Assembly: GCA_045637505.1 (NCBI GenBank)
Contig: JAZTZO010000016.1
Coordinates: 62,001 to 126,000 of the forward strand
Length of the DNA: 64,000 bases
Direction of reading: 5' to 3'
From: RGIG4079 sp045637505
Lineage (GTDB): Bacteria; Bacteroidota; Bacteroidia; Bacteroidales; Muribaculaceae
The notes under the pieces are model-generated. The model did no database searches. It saw nothing but the letters and a program-made list of their open reading frames with translations, and had not been told where the DNA came from. Shown here in pieces: positions 33,465-42,059 of the stretch (position 1 is its first letter; each line of letters begins with the position of its first letter). Made by a program: the position numbers and the translations under genes.

Positions 33465-33489
33465 GGCTATCAACAACAGGTTGATAGCC
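33465..33489 (-). terminator. Intrinsic terminator of the S9 peptidase gene
   Basis: On the minus strand GGCTATCAAC, a 5-nt loop, then GTTGATAGCC followed by a T-rich run (TTTTTTCTTG). It starts 17 bp after the stop codon of the peptidase gene. Confidence 0.85.
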
Positions 33490-33505
33490 CATATATTGAG
33501 ATTTC

Positions 33506-35602
33506 TTATTTTACATCTTTAGGTTTCAACCATTTGTCAAACCAACGGAAGAATAGTCTTTGCCACATAATAGCATTTTGAGGTTTAAGTATCCAGTGAT
33601 TTTCATCTGGATATATAACCATTTCAGTAGGAATACCTCTCAATTTAGCAGCGTTAAATGCTTGCATACCTTGTGAGGCAAGGATGCGGAAATCATATTC
33701 TCCATGAGAAATCATGATGGGAGCTGTCCACTTATCAACATATTTGTGTGGTGATTGGCTAAATGTGCGTTGTGCCACTTCGTTATCTTTATCCCAGAAT
33801 GCACCACCTAAGTCCCAATTAGCAAACCACATTTCTTCTGTCTCAAGATATTGTGCTTCGGTGTTGAAAATACCAGCATGAGCAAAGAGTGCAGCAAAAC
33901 GATTATCGTGATTACCGGCCAACCAATATACCGAGAAACCTCCATAACTTGCGCCAGTTGCGCCTATATGTTTTTCATCAATAAATGGCTCTTTCTTCAT
34001 TTCATCTACTGCAGAAAGATAATCCTTCATGTTTTGGCCACCATAGTCGCCGGAAATTTGTTCGTTCCATTCTGTGCCAAATCCTGGAAGACCACGACGG
34101 TTAGGCGCAATTACTACGTATCCATTAGCTGCCATTAATGCAAAGTTCCATCGATAACTCCAAAACTGGCTTACGGCTTGTTGTGGGCCTCCTTGACAGT
34201 AAAGAATGGCTGGATATTTTTTTGTTTTGTCAAAATTTTGAGGATAAATCACCCACGTTGTCATTTCTTTTCCGTCGGTAGTTGGGATAAGTCTTTTTTC
34301 AACAGTTGGCATAGTCAATTGTGCAAAAATCTCATCGTTTACGGTTGATAATTTAGTTGCTTTGCCATTTTTTACCGAGAAAATCTCATTAGGATAAAGC
34401 ATTGAATGATTTGTTGCAATCAATGTTTTATCGTCAACTGGTATTACATCGGTATAATCAACAACACCTCCTACAACTTCCTTAATCTCATTCTTTTTGA
34501 GATCAATGTTAAATATAGGGGTAACACCTTGATGATGTGCCACAAAAAAGATTGACTTACTATTTGGACTCCATGCAATAGTGTTTACTGTATAATCCCA
34601 ATTTTTAGTTAAATCAGTTTTTTCGCCAGTTTTGCGATTAAGAATAAAGATGCGATTTTTGTCAGACTCATATCCGTCGCGCTCCATGCTCAACCATGCT
34701 ACATATTTTCCGTCGGGTGAATACGCTGGATTTGTGTCATATCCCATCATGCCTTCAGTGAGGTTTGTCGTAGTTTTTGTTTCAACGTTATAGAGATATA
34801 AATCGCTATTAGTTGATTCAGCATATTCTTTACCAGTTTTTTTGCGAGACACATAAATAATCTCCTTCCCATCGGGTGACCAAGCCAAAGACTCAACTCC
34901 ACCAAATGGTTTCATCGGTGCTTCATATGGCTCACCTTCCATAATGTCAATAATGTTAGTCAGTTCTGTACCATAAAAATCAGCCAAGAAGGGGTGGGGG
35001 ATTTCCTTTACCCACTCGTCCCAATGTTTATACATTAAGTCATTAACGACAATACCAGTAGCTTTGGGGAGGTCAGGATATATATCTTGTGCAGTAGTAG
35101 CCGATTTGAGATTAGAGATAAATAATACCTTTGTTTCATCGGGCGATATAAGGAAACCATTAACGCCTTTTTCTACGTTGCTTATCATCTTTCGGTCGCT
35201 ACCATCGGCATTCATTACCCATATTTGCATCACGCCATTTTCAGGATATAGAAATGCAATTTTTGAGCCACCATCAATCCACACTGCATTTGCTTCACTT
35301 CGAGGAGTTTTTGTAATGCGCGTATTTTCGGTGCCATCAATATTCATAATATAAAGGTCGTTATTACTGCGATTTTGCTCTACGCTTTCATAAGAGATGC
35401 CATAAAGAATTTTTGTTTTGTCGGGAGAAAGGGTGGGAGCAGACACACGACCTAGTGCCTGTAATGCCTCTATGTTAAACACACCATCTTCACTCTTGAA
35501 CGAATGTTTGTCGATGATTATTTCATCATCAGCTATTGCTATATTTGCAGATGTTGCCATTAGCATAGCAGTACTCATAATGATAGGTTTTAAGATATTC
35601 AT
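33506..35602 (-). CDS. S9 family serine peptidase (dipeptidyl-peptidase type)
   Basis: A 698-residue prolyl-oligopeptidase-family enzyme. A signal peptide (about 1-25, ending NIAIAD) points to the periplasm. Residues about 45-420 form WD40-like/beta-propeller repeats with several SPDG/SPDE/SPNS turns (PTLSPDKTKI, LAWSPDGKEI, PAYSPDGKYV). The C-terminal alpha/beta hydrolase domain (about 440-698) holds the catalytic triad: Ser552 in GASYGG, Asp637 in HGEYDFRI and His669 in DENHW. The architecture is closest to DPP5-like enzymes that release dipeptides. It is a monocistronic gene with its own TATCTTTG box and terminator. Confidence 0.94.
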   Translation of the reverse strand: MNILKPIIMSTAMLMATSANIAIADDEIIIDKHSFKSEDGVFNIEALQALGRVSAPTLSPDKTKILYGISYESVEQNRSNNDLYIMNIDGTENTRITKTPRSEANAVWIDGGSKIAFLYPENGVMQIWVMNADGSDRKMISNVEKGVNGFLISPDETKVLFISNLKSATTAQDIYPDLPKATGIVVNDLMYKHWDEWVKEIPHPFLADFYGTELTNIIDIMEGEPYEAPMKPFGGVESLAWSPDGKEIIYVSRKKTGKEYAESTNSDLYLYNVETKTTTNLTEGMMGYDTNPAYSPDGKYVAWLSMERDGYESDKNRIFILNRKTGEKTDLTKNWDYTVNTIAWSPNSKSIFFVAHHQGVTPIFNIDLKKNEIKEVVGGVVDYTDVIPVDDKTLIATNHSMLYPNEIFSVKNGKATKLSTVNDEIFAQLTMPTVEKRLIPTTDGKEMTTWVIYPQNFDKTKKYPAILYCQGGPQQAVSQFWSYRWNFALMAANGYVVIAPNRRGLPGFGTEWNEQISGDYGGQNMKDYLSAVDEMKKEPFIDEKHIGATGASYGGFSVYWLAGNHDNRFAALFAHAGIFNTEAQYLETEEMWFANWDLGGAFWDKDNEVAQRTFSQSPHKYVDKWTAPIMISHGEYDFRILASQGMQAFNAAKLRGIPTEMVIYPDENHWILKPQNAIMWQRLFFRWFDKWLKPKDVK

Positions 35603-35629
35603 AATTTAATATTTTAATTATTCTTTATG

Positions 35630-35637
35630 CAAAGATA
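35630..35637 (-). promoter_or_regulatory. Putative -7 box of the S9 peptidase gene
   Basis: TATCTTTG on the minus strand matches TAnnTTTG exactly, 27 bp before the ATG. No convincing -33 box was found. Confidence 0.5.
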
Positions 35638-35707
35638 ATCATTTTACTATTGATAATGAATAAAATGGCAAGGTTATATTTCAATTATTGAATTGTAATA
35701 TAAAATA

Positions 35708-37558
35708 TTAATTAACTTGTTTGCCAGGAAATAGTTTGCGTAGCAAATCGGGGCGATGTAGTCGCTTTAAAGATTGTATAATCTCTAAACGATAGGTTTT
35801 GTCATACCAGAAGAAGTATTTTCGCTGAGCGAGTTTTTCATCGCGCGTGGTTGCTGTGAATATTTTTTCGCCTGTGTATGGGTGAAATCCTGTATAGTAA
35901 ATTTCTGTAGATAGAGTCATAGGAGTAGGAGTAAAATCTTGTACTTGCTCAAGGTGCATATTTAGATTTTTCGTTTCTACAGCAAGTTCTGCCATATCTA
36001 CCTCACGACAGCCCGGATGACTTGATATGAAATAAGGAATAAGTTGCTGATTTAATCCATTAACACGATTTACTCTATCGAAGATCTTTTTGAACTTATA
36101 ATATAATGAAAATGAAGGCTTTCGCATTATATTCAATACGTGATCGCATGTGTGTTCGGGTGCAACTTTTAATCGCCCAGATACGTGATTTTTAATTAGT
36201 TCCTCATTATATTTTGCATTAGCGCGGTCAATATCAGCATTGCCTGTGTGATGCATTGATAAATCATAACGCACACCGCTACCAATAAATGACTTTTTAA
36301 TTTGAGGCAATTCATCAACCCTTTTATAAATATCGAGCAACGGAGTGTGATTAGTATTGAGATTTGTGCATGGTTTAGGGTGTAAACATGATGGTTTAAA
36401 GCATTTTTTGCAAATATTCAAATCCTTGCCACACATCATATACATATTAGCTGATGGTCCACCCAAATCGCTTAAATATCCTTTAAACCCTGGCATTGTA
36501 GTGATTTGGTTCACTTCACGAAGAATCGACTCTTTACTGCGAGAGGCAATAAATTTACCTTGATGTGCCGAAATTGTGCAAAATGCACACCCTCCAAAGC
36601 AACCGCGATGCATATTTATAGAAAATTTTATCATTTCAAATGCAGGTATTGTTTTGCCTTTATATCGAGGGTGGGGAAGTCGCGTATAAGGTAAATCAAA
36701 TGAAGCATCAATCTGCTTGGTAGTCATAGGAGGATTCATTGGATTGACTTTAACAACCTTATTCTCATACTGCTGCCACAATGTAGCACCTTCATAGCGG
36801 TTGGATTGCTGTTCGATATGCTTAAAGTTATGAGCTTGAGATTTTTTATTTTTTAGACATTCATCATAACTATTTAAAACGATATTGAATTCATCGGCAT
36901 TGGGCATTGAATCAGTTAACACAACAGTCTGATTAATGTCGTTAATTTGTGAAATGGGTTCCCCTTTTTGAAGCCTTTCAACAACTTCTAAAATTGGCAA
37001 TTCTCCCATGCCATATATAAGCATATCAATTGGGGCATCACACATTATTGATTTATGTAACTTGTCGTCCCAATAATCATAATGGGAAAGACGGCGCATT
37101 GATGCCTCAATGCCTCCAGCAATAATGGGAATATCAGGATAAATTTCTTTAAGGATTTTTGAATATACTATAGTAGGGTAGTCGGGGCGCATGCCATATC
37201 TGCCTTCTGGAGTATATGCATCATCACTGCGACGACGACGATTGGCTGTGTAGTGATTGACCATTGAGTCCATCGCTCCAGCTGAGATGCCAAAAAATAG
37301 TCGTGGACGACCAAACTTCTTGAAATCACGAAGATCATCTCGCCAATTAGGTTGCGGAACAATAGCAACTTTTAAACCATTTGCTTGAAGTATCCGGCCA
37401 ATAACTGCTGCACCAAATGAAGGATGATCAACATATGCATCACCCGAAAACAATATTACATCAACATCGTCCCAACCATGGGCTTTCATTTCTTTTACTG
37501 AAGTGGGGAGCCAATCGGTTATTTTATATGTATTATCTATAGAATTATTTGTTTTCAT
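35708..37558 (-). CDS. YgiQ family radical SAM protein
   Basis: About 616 residues. The N-terminal UPF0313 region (WLPTSVKEMKAHGWDDVDVI, FFGISAGAMDSMVNHYTANRR, YPDIPIIAGGIEASMRRLSHYDYWD) precedes the radical SAM core with the cluster motif CFGGCAFC (Cys320, 324, 327) and AHQGKFIASRSKESI. The C-terminal part has GSGVRYDLS, VAPEHTCDHVL and SSHPGC, as in the family. The reaction is unknown. I chose the ATG at 37558; a TTG two codons earlier is possible. It overlaps the 3' end of uvrB by 14 bp, so both genes are in one transcript. Confidence 0.95.
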   Translation of the reverse strand: MKTNNSIDNTYKITDWLPTSVKEMKAHGWDDVDVILFSGDAYVDHPSFGAAVIGRILQANGLKVAIVPQPNWRDDLRDFKKFGRPRLFFGISAGAMDSMVNHYTANRRRRSDDAYTPEGRYGMRPDYPTIVYSKILKEIYPDIPIIAGGIEASMRRLSHYDYWDDKLHKSIMCDAPIDMLIYGMGELPILEVVERLQKGEPISQINDINQTVVLTDSMPNADEFNIVLNSYDECLKNKKSQAHNFKHIEQQSNRYEGATLWQQYENKVVKVNPMNPPMTTKQIDASFDLPYTRLPHPRYKGKTIPAFEMIKFSINMHRGCFGGCAFCTISAHQGKFIASRSKESILREVNQITTMPGFKGYLSDLGGPSANMYMMCGKDLNICKKCFKPSCLHPKPCTNLNTNHTPLLDIYKRVDELPQIKKSFIGSGVRYDLSMHHTGNADIDRANAKYNEELIKNHVSGRLKVAPEHTCDHVLNIMRKPSFSLYYKFKKIFDRVNRVNGLNQQLIPYFISSHPGCREVDMAELAVETKNLNMHLEQVQDFTPTPMTLSTEIYYTGFHPYTGEKIFTATTRDEKLAQRKYFFWYDKTYRLEIIQSLKRLHRPDLLRKLFPGKQVN

Positions 37559-39605
37559 TTTCAAGTGCTTGTAGTCGATTTTGAAGTTTTATAATTTCAT
37601 CACGAAGTCGTGCCGCTTCAATAAATTCCATGTTTTTAGCCGATTCAACCATTTTTGTACGCAGTTGTGTAATAGTATATTGTAAAGACTCACTATTCAT
37701 ATATGATATTACTGGGTCGGCAGCTATATCAACTTTTTTGGAATATTCTCTTTCATACATTAATGCTTCAGGCTTGCGACCTTGTGGTACCGGCTCAAAG
37801 TCACTGTCTTTATCAAGCCCTATTATGCGATTACGAGCTTTAATAATAGCTTGTGGTGTGATGCCATTCTTTTCATTGTATTCTAATTGCAAGGTGCGTC
37901 GGCGATTTGTTTCATCAATGGTTTGTTGCATGCTATCAGTAATTTTGTCGGCATACATTATTACCATACCATTGAGATTGCGTGCAGCACGTCCAACTGT
38001 TTGTGTTAGAGATCGATGATTTCGTAAAAAACCTTCTTTATCGGCATCAAGAATTGCTACAAGAGATACTTCTGGTAGGTCAAGCCCTTCTCGAAGTAGA
38101 TTTACTCCAATCAATACATCATATATACCTGCACGAAGGTCATCAAGAATTTGAATGCGATCGAGAGTGTCAACATCACTATGAATATATGCACAGCGGA
38201 TTCGTAATTTCTGCATATAGTCATTCAATTCTTCAGCCATACGTTTGGTAAGGGTGGTAACTAATACGCGCTCATCTTTTTCTGCTCTATCTTGAATTTC
38301 ATCGATTAAATCATCAATTTGATTTAGTGATGGGCGTACTTCAATAATTGGGTCTAAAAGTCCAGTTGGACGAATTATTTGCTCTACAACAACACCCTCG
38401 CATTTTTCTAATTCATAATCGGCTGGAGTTGCACTCACATAAATAATTTGTTTGGTTAATGATTCAAATTCTTCAAATTTAAGTGGACGATTATCCAGAG
38501 CAGCAGGTAATCTAAACCCATATTCAACAAGGTTCATTTTACGAGATAAATCTCCACCAAACATTGCTCTAATTTGTGGCACTGTTACATGACTTTCATC
38601 AATTATGGTCAAGAAATTGTCGGGGAAATAATCTAATAGACAAAATGGTCGAGACCCTGGATTACGTCCATCAAAATACCGACTATAATTTTCAATACCA
38701 GAACAATGGCCAACTTCTTTCATCATTTCTACGTCATAAGTAACACGTTCGTTTAATCGTTTAGCTTCTACAGTACGTGCTTCTTTGTGAAAAAACTCAA
38801 CTTGTTGCCCTAAATCAAGCTGTATTTGGGCAATTGCCGAGGCTTGTCGTTCACGTGAAGTAACAAATATGTTTGCGGGGTATATTTTAAAACAATCATG
38901 AGTGCCTAATGATATCCCATCTGTGGGGTGCACAGTTGAAATTGCTTCTATTTCATCTCCCCAAAAGGTAATACGAAGTACAATCTCTTCATAAGCCAAG
39001 CGAATGTCAACGGTGTCTCCTTTTACTCTAAATGTGCCGCGCGAGAGCTCAACTTCATTTCGACTATATAAAGCATCAACCAACTGTCGCAAGAACGCGT
39101 TTCGAGCGACTTTTTGACCTACTTTTACCTCAATTACATTGCTATGAAAATCGGCAGGATTCCCAATTCCATATATACATGAAACAGATGAAATTACAAT
39201 AACATCTTGACGCCCTGACAATAAAGCTGATGTAGTAGCAAGTCGTAGTTTGTCAATTTCATCATTAATCATCAAGTCTTTTTCTATATATTTATCGACC
39301 GAGGGAATATATGCTTCGGGTTGATAATAATCGTAATATGATACAAAATATTGGACTGAGTTGTTTGGGAAAAAAGATTTAAATTCGCTATATAATTGAG
39401 CTGCCAATGTTTTATTGTGGCTTAATATAAGAGTGGGGCGTTGAACTCTCTCAATGACATTTGCCATTGTGAAAGTTTTCCCCGAACCTGTAACTCCGAG
39501 CAAAGTTTGAGCTTTAGCGCCAGAGTTAATGCCATCGGCCAATTGGTCTATTGCTTGAGGTTGGTCTCCAGTGGGTTTATAGTGAGATGCTAATTCAAAT
39601 TTCAT
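37545..39605 (-). CDS. uvrB: UvrABC system protein B (excinuclease subunit)
   Basis: A 686-residue DNA damage-recognition helicase of nucleotide excision repair. Visible are FELASHYKPTGDQPQAI, Walker A in GVTGSGKT (37-44), the beta-hairpin region YYDYYQPEAYIPSVDKYIEK, DESHVTVPQ (Walker B/DExH), the helicase motifs YIHSDVDTLDR and GVNLLREGLDLPEV, QTVGRAARN, and the C-terminal UVR domain (about 645-680) that contacts UvrC. Length is normal. It is followed by the overlapping YgiQ gene. Two TATCTTTG boxes lie upstream. Confidence 0.98.
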   Translation of the reverse strand: MKFELASHYKPTGDQPQAIDQLADGINSGAKAQTLLGVTGSGKTFTMANVIERVQRPTLILSHNKTLAAQLYSEFKSFFPNNSVQYFVSYYDYYQPEAYIPSVDKYIEKDLMINDEIDKLRLATTSALLSGRQDVIVISSVSCIYGIGNPADFHSNVIEVKVGQKVARNAFLRQLVDALYSRNEVELSRGTFRVKGDTVDIRLAYEEIVLRITFWGDEIEAISTVHPTDGISLGTHDCFKIYPANIFVTSRERQASAIAQIQLDLGQQVEFFHKEARTVEAKRLNERVTYDVEMMKEVGHCSGIENYSRYFDGRNPGSRPFCLLDYFPDNFLTIIDESHVTVPQIRAMFGGDLSRKMNLVEYGFRLPAALDNRPLKFEEFESLTKQIIYVSATPADYELEKCEGVVVEQIIRPTGLLDPIIEVRPSLNQIDDLIDEIQDRAEKDERVLVTTLTKRMAEELNDYMQKLRIRCAYIHSDVDTLDRIQILDDLRAGIYDVLIGVNLLREGLDLPEVSLVAILDADKEGFLRNHRSLTQTVGRAARNLNGMVIMYADKITDSMQQTIDETNRRRTLQLEYNEKNGITPQAIIKARNRIIGLDKDSDFEPVPQGRKPEALMYEREYSKKVDIAADPVISYMNSESLQYTITQLRTKMVESAKNMEFIEAARLRDEIIKLQNRLQALENENK

Positions 39606-39622
39606 ATAAATAGTTTATTATA

Positions 39623-39650
39623 CAAAGATAGCTACATTAGCGCAAAGATA
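39623..39650 (-). promoter_or_regulatory. Tandem -7 boxes upstream of uvrB
   Basis: Two identical TATCTTTG sequences occur on the minus strand at 39630-39623 and 39650-39643, 20 bp apart. Either could serve as the -7 box; the upstream copy could also supply a TTTG for the downstream one, although the 12-bp spacer is short. Confidence 0.45.
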
Positions 39651-39671
39651 AAAGTCTTATTAAAAAAGAAA

Positions 39672-39698
39672 ATAGCGAATAGTAATTTCTGTCGCTAT
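39672..39698 (-). terminator. Intrinsic terminator of the universal stress protein gene
   Basis: On the minus strand ATAGCGA (39698-39692) and TCGCTAT (39678-39672) pair around a 13-nt loop and are followed by TTTCTTTTTT. It lies 24 bp after the stop codon. Confidence 0.55.
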
Positions 39699-39721
39699 AA
39701 AACTGTTTTAATGTATTATAT

Positions 39722-40825
39722 TCACACCGGAATAGTCATTAATGGTATGTCGGCATGCAATAATATTTTATGAGCAAGGCTTGGATTGAAGAAACGAGAA
39801 AAAACATTCTTCTTCTTATTGGGAGCAATTATTAAATCAATATGCTTTTCATTTTCAATAATTGCATAATTAGAAGCAATGTTATTTAAGTCAATGTGAT
39901 GAATTTTAAAACTAAAACGAGGGTAATTTTCAATACAATAATTTAAAAATTTGGATGAAAATTGAGAAATTAGATTAAGATTATTGGCTGCCTTATGTGG
40001 TATAGTAATAATAGTTACATCAAGAGATAAATGAGGTAATAACCTGTAAAGTGTATCTAATGCAATAAAGTCCTCGTTTGACATATTACAAAAGAAAACT
40101 ATATGTTTTATATTGTCAAAATTAAATGTAATCGAGTTTTCAGGAATAGCAAGGACTGGAATGCGACATACATCAAGGACTTCTCCAGTTACACTACCTA
40201 TTAATTCCTTTTCTTTTTTTCCTGAACCTCTTGTACCCATAATAATTAGTTGTGGTTTGCGCTCTTTAGTATAGTTCTCAATAGAATCCTCGGGCACACC
40301 TTCAACTAATTTCGTTGTGAATTTTATGGGTGGAATAACTCCAATTTTTATTTGCTCTTTTAATTTGTTTGAAAACTGCTTAAGTTGTTCTTCTGCAATT
40401 TCCTTAATTGAGTCATTTGAACTTTTAATAACGGAATCCTCTTCGATATATTGAAGTTTATCAATCGGATTTTGAGCAATGTATGAGTGTAAAAAGTTAA
40501 TTTGATATTTATGAATTGCAGCTAATTTGAATGCAATTAAACTTGCACGATACGAATATTCAGAAAAATCTACTGGGACTAATATTGAGTTTTCATTCTC
40601 ATTTATATTTGAAATAGAAAATATCTCTGGATTTTCTACTATTCGTAATGCTAACGACAAATCTTTTTCATAGATCCTAACTCTAACACCAGATGATATA
40701 GTAGGATTTTCTAAATTAACATTATTTAAAACCGCAACAACTCCTTCACTCTCTAAAATAGATTTTAGAGCAACTGCTTTGTCATAAGTGTGAATTGCTA
40801 GAGTTATTAAACGATTTTCACTCAT
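39722..40825 (-). CDS. Tandem universal stress protein with N-terminal DUF2007-like domain
   Basis: A 367-residue protein. Residues about 1-70 resemble the DUF2007 (putative signal transducing) domain: IHTYDKAVALKSILESEGV and IYEKDLSLALRIVEN. A first USP domain (about 77-230) begins SILVPVDFSEYS and has the ATP-binding signature GTRGSGKKEKELIGSVTGEVL. A second USP domain (about 237-367) is degenerate: it lacks the G-x2-G loop and ends in LLHADIPLMTIPV. USPs bind ATP or AMP and change stress tolerance (family knowledge); no partner is evident. It follows the small HTH gene after 9 bp and has a terminator downstream. Confidence 0.82.
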   Translation of the reverse strand: MSENRLITLAIHTYDKAVALKSILESEGVVAVLNNVNLENPTISSGVRVRIYEKDLSLALRIVENPEIFSISNINENENSILVPVDFSEYSYRASLIAFKLAAIHKYQINFLHSYIAQNPIDKLQYIEEDSVIKSSNDSIKEIAEEQLKQFSNKLKEQIKIGVIPPIKFTTKLVEGVPEDSIENYTKERKPQLIIMGTRGSGKKEKELIGSVTGEVLDVCRIPVLAIPENSITFNFDNIKHIVFFCNMSNEDFIALDTLYRLLPHLSLDVTIITIPHKAANNLNLISQFSSKFLNYCIENYPRFSFKIHHIDLNNIASNYAIIENEKHIDLIIAPNKKKNVFSRFFNPSLAHKILLHADIPLMTIPV

Positions 40826-40834
40826 ATAGAATTA

Positions 40835-41092
40835 TTATTCTTTTTCTTGTGCTTGTAAAATTTCGATAGCCATATCATATATGGTAGTATCGTCGAGAAC
40901 AACAATACCTCCGTTGGGCCCTGGTTCAATATGTACACCACAATTTTTGCCAAATTCGTAGTTTGTACCACCAAAATAATTTCGAACTGTTTGCACTGTT
41001 AAATTTAACTTGTCAGCGATTTGATGAATTGAACCATCGGGTAAACTGTCTTTGATGCGACGAAGATCGTTAAATGAAATTGTTTTAGTCAT
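40835..41092 (-). CDS. Small helix-turn-helix protein, conserved in Bacteroidales
   Basis: An 85-residue protein. Residues about 8-40 can form a helix-turn-helix (LRRIKDSLPDGSIHQIADKL, then TVQTVRNYFGG), so DNA binding is likely. The second half (GVHIEPGPNGGIVVLDDTTI, then YDMAIEILQAQ) is conserved-looking but I cannot assign a role to it. It sits 9 bp upstream of the universal stress protein gene, so the two are probably one operon and the HTH protein may control it (inference). Confidence 0.7.
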   Translation of the reverse strand: MTKTISFNDLRRIKDSLPDGSIHQIADKLNLTVQTVRNYFGGTNYEFGKNCGVHIEPGPNGGIVVLDDTTIYDMAIEILQAQEKE

Positions 41093-41213
41093 AATGATAT
41101 TAAATTTTAATGTTAGTAATTCAGGTTGTTTAGAATGTCGAGTTAAATTTAGTGCTATATTTTGATATTACCAAATTTTTCATAAAAAAATGACATGTGT
41201 TTTATAACATATC

Positions 41214-41238
41214 ATAGCAAAATGTAATATTTCGCTAT
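41214..41238 (-). other. Hairpin downstream of batE
   Basis: On the minus strand ATAGCGAAAT and ATTTTGCTAT pair over 10 bp (one G-U) around a 5-nt loop, about 44 bp after the batE stop codon. No T tract follows, so it may protect a 3' end or be part of the leader of the HTH gene instead of a classical terminator. The rest of the 189-bp gap (41093-41281) shows nothing clear. Confidence 0.35.
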
Positions 41239-41281
41239 TTAAATTATGCAGAAAGTCAAATATTTATGTATCTGTTCAGTA

Positions 41282-42055
41282 TTATATTTTTTCAACTGAG
41301 TTCGCTTTTATCCACGCCTGTATATTATTGACTTTAACCTTATACCAAACTCTGCTTGTTGAATCTGCTGGTGTAACAACCGAATCAACAACTTCAATCT
41401 TGCTCCCCTCGTGAAGTAATGAAGCCTCTTCTGATTTATCTATAGGAGTGTGGGGAGATGTGCTTAAAACGACTGCTTTATCAGTTACTATTGCATATTT
41501 TCGATTAGATGCACGTGAAGCACTACTAAATGCAACCGCAATGGTAAACAATAAGATTAGTAAGCATGCAGTCCCCCCAAAAAAGCCTATTTTACGAGTC
41601 ATAATGTTACCTGATAGGATATAGCATGTAATTAATACTAATGTTATTATAAATATGGTAAACGATGCCCATGCCCATGAGTTTGCACTCATTAAAGATA
41701 TAATGTCGTCCCAAATACGACTAATAAAATGTCGATTATCGTGAATTTTATCAATAAGATTTGAGCGAACGAATTCGATATTTGCCAATATATCTGAATC
41801 ATTAGGAGACATCAATAGGGCTCTTTCATAATTGAGCATTGCTTTTCCATTATTCCCCGTGCGATAATATGCGTTACCTAAATTGTATAATAGTTCAGAT
41901 GAAATGCCTTCATTTTTAATAGCATCTTCATAGTACATAATAGCTTTGTTATAATCCTTTTTAATGTATGATGAATCGCCTTTTTCTACAAGGCCTTGCG
42001 CATTAACAGCACATGTACAAAATAGTAATAATATATATAGCAATATTTTCTTCAT
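41282..42055 (-). CDS. batE: BatE-like TPR and SH3-type protein
   Basis: About 257 residues. A signal peptide (MKKILLYILLLFCTCAVNAQ) precedes two to three TPR-like repeats (about 20-95: KGDSSYIKKDYNKAIMYYED, LYNLGNAYYRTGNNGKAMLN). Two membrane segments follow (about 125-145 and 155-180), then a C-terminal SH3-like domain ending VWYKVKVNNIQAWIKANSVE. This is the order seen in BatE of the Bacteroides aerotolerance operon. I chose the ATG at 42055, 4 bp after batD, instead of an upstream TTG. It is the last bat gene. Its molecular role is unknown; the operon is linked to oxygen tolerance in B. fragilis. Confidence 0.88.
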   Translation of the reverse strand: MKKILLYILLLFCTCAVNAQGLVEKGDSSYIKKDYNKAIMYYEDAIKNEGISSELLYNLGNAYYRTGNNGKAMLNYERALLMSPNDSDILANIEFVRSNLIDKIHDNRHFISRIWDDIISLMSANSWAWASFTIFIITLVLITCYILSGNIMTRKIGFFGGTACLLILLFTIAVAFSSASRASNRKYAIVTDKAVVLSTSPHTPIDKSEEASLLHEGSKIEVVDSVVTPADSTSRVWYKVKVNNIQAWIKANSVEKI

Positions 42056-42059
42056 AAAA

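Noticed and set aside
35670..35707. Inverted repeat TTCAATTATTGAA after the YgiQ gene
   Set aside because: Short and AT-rich with no T tract on the minus strand.
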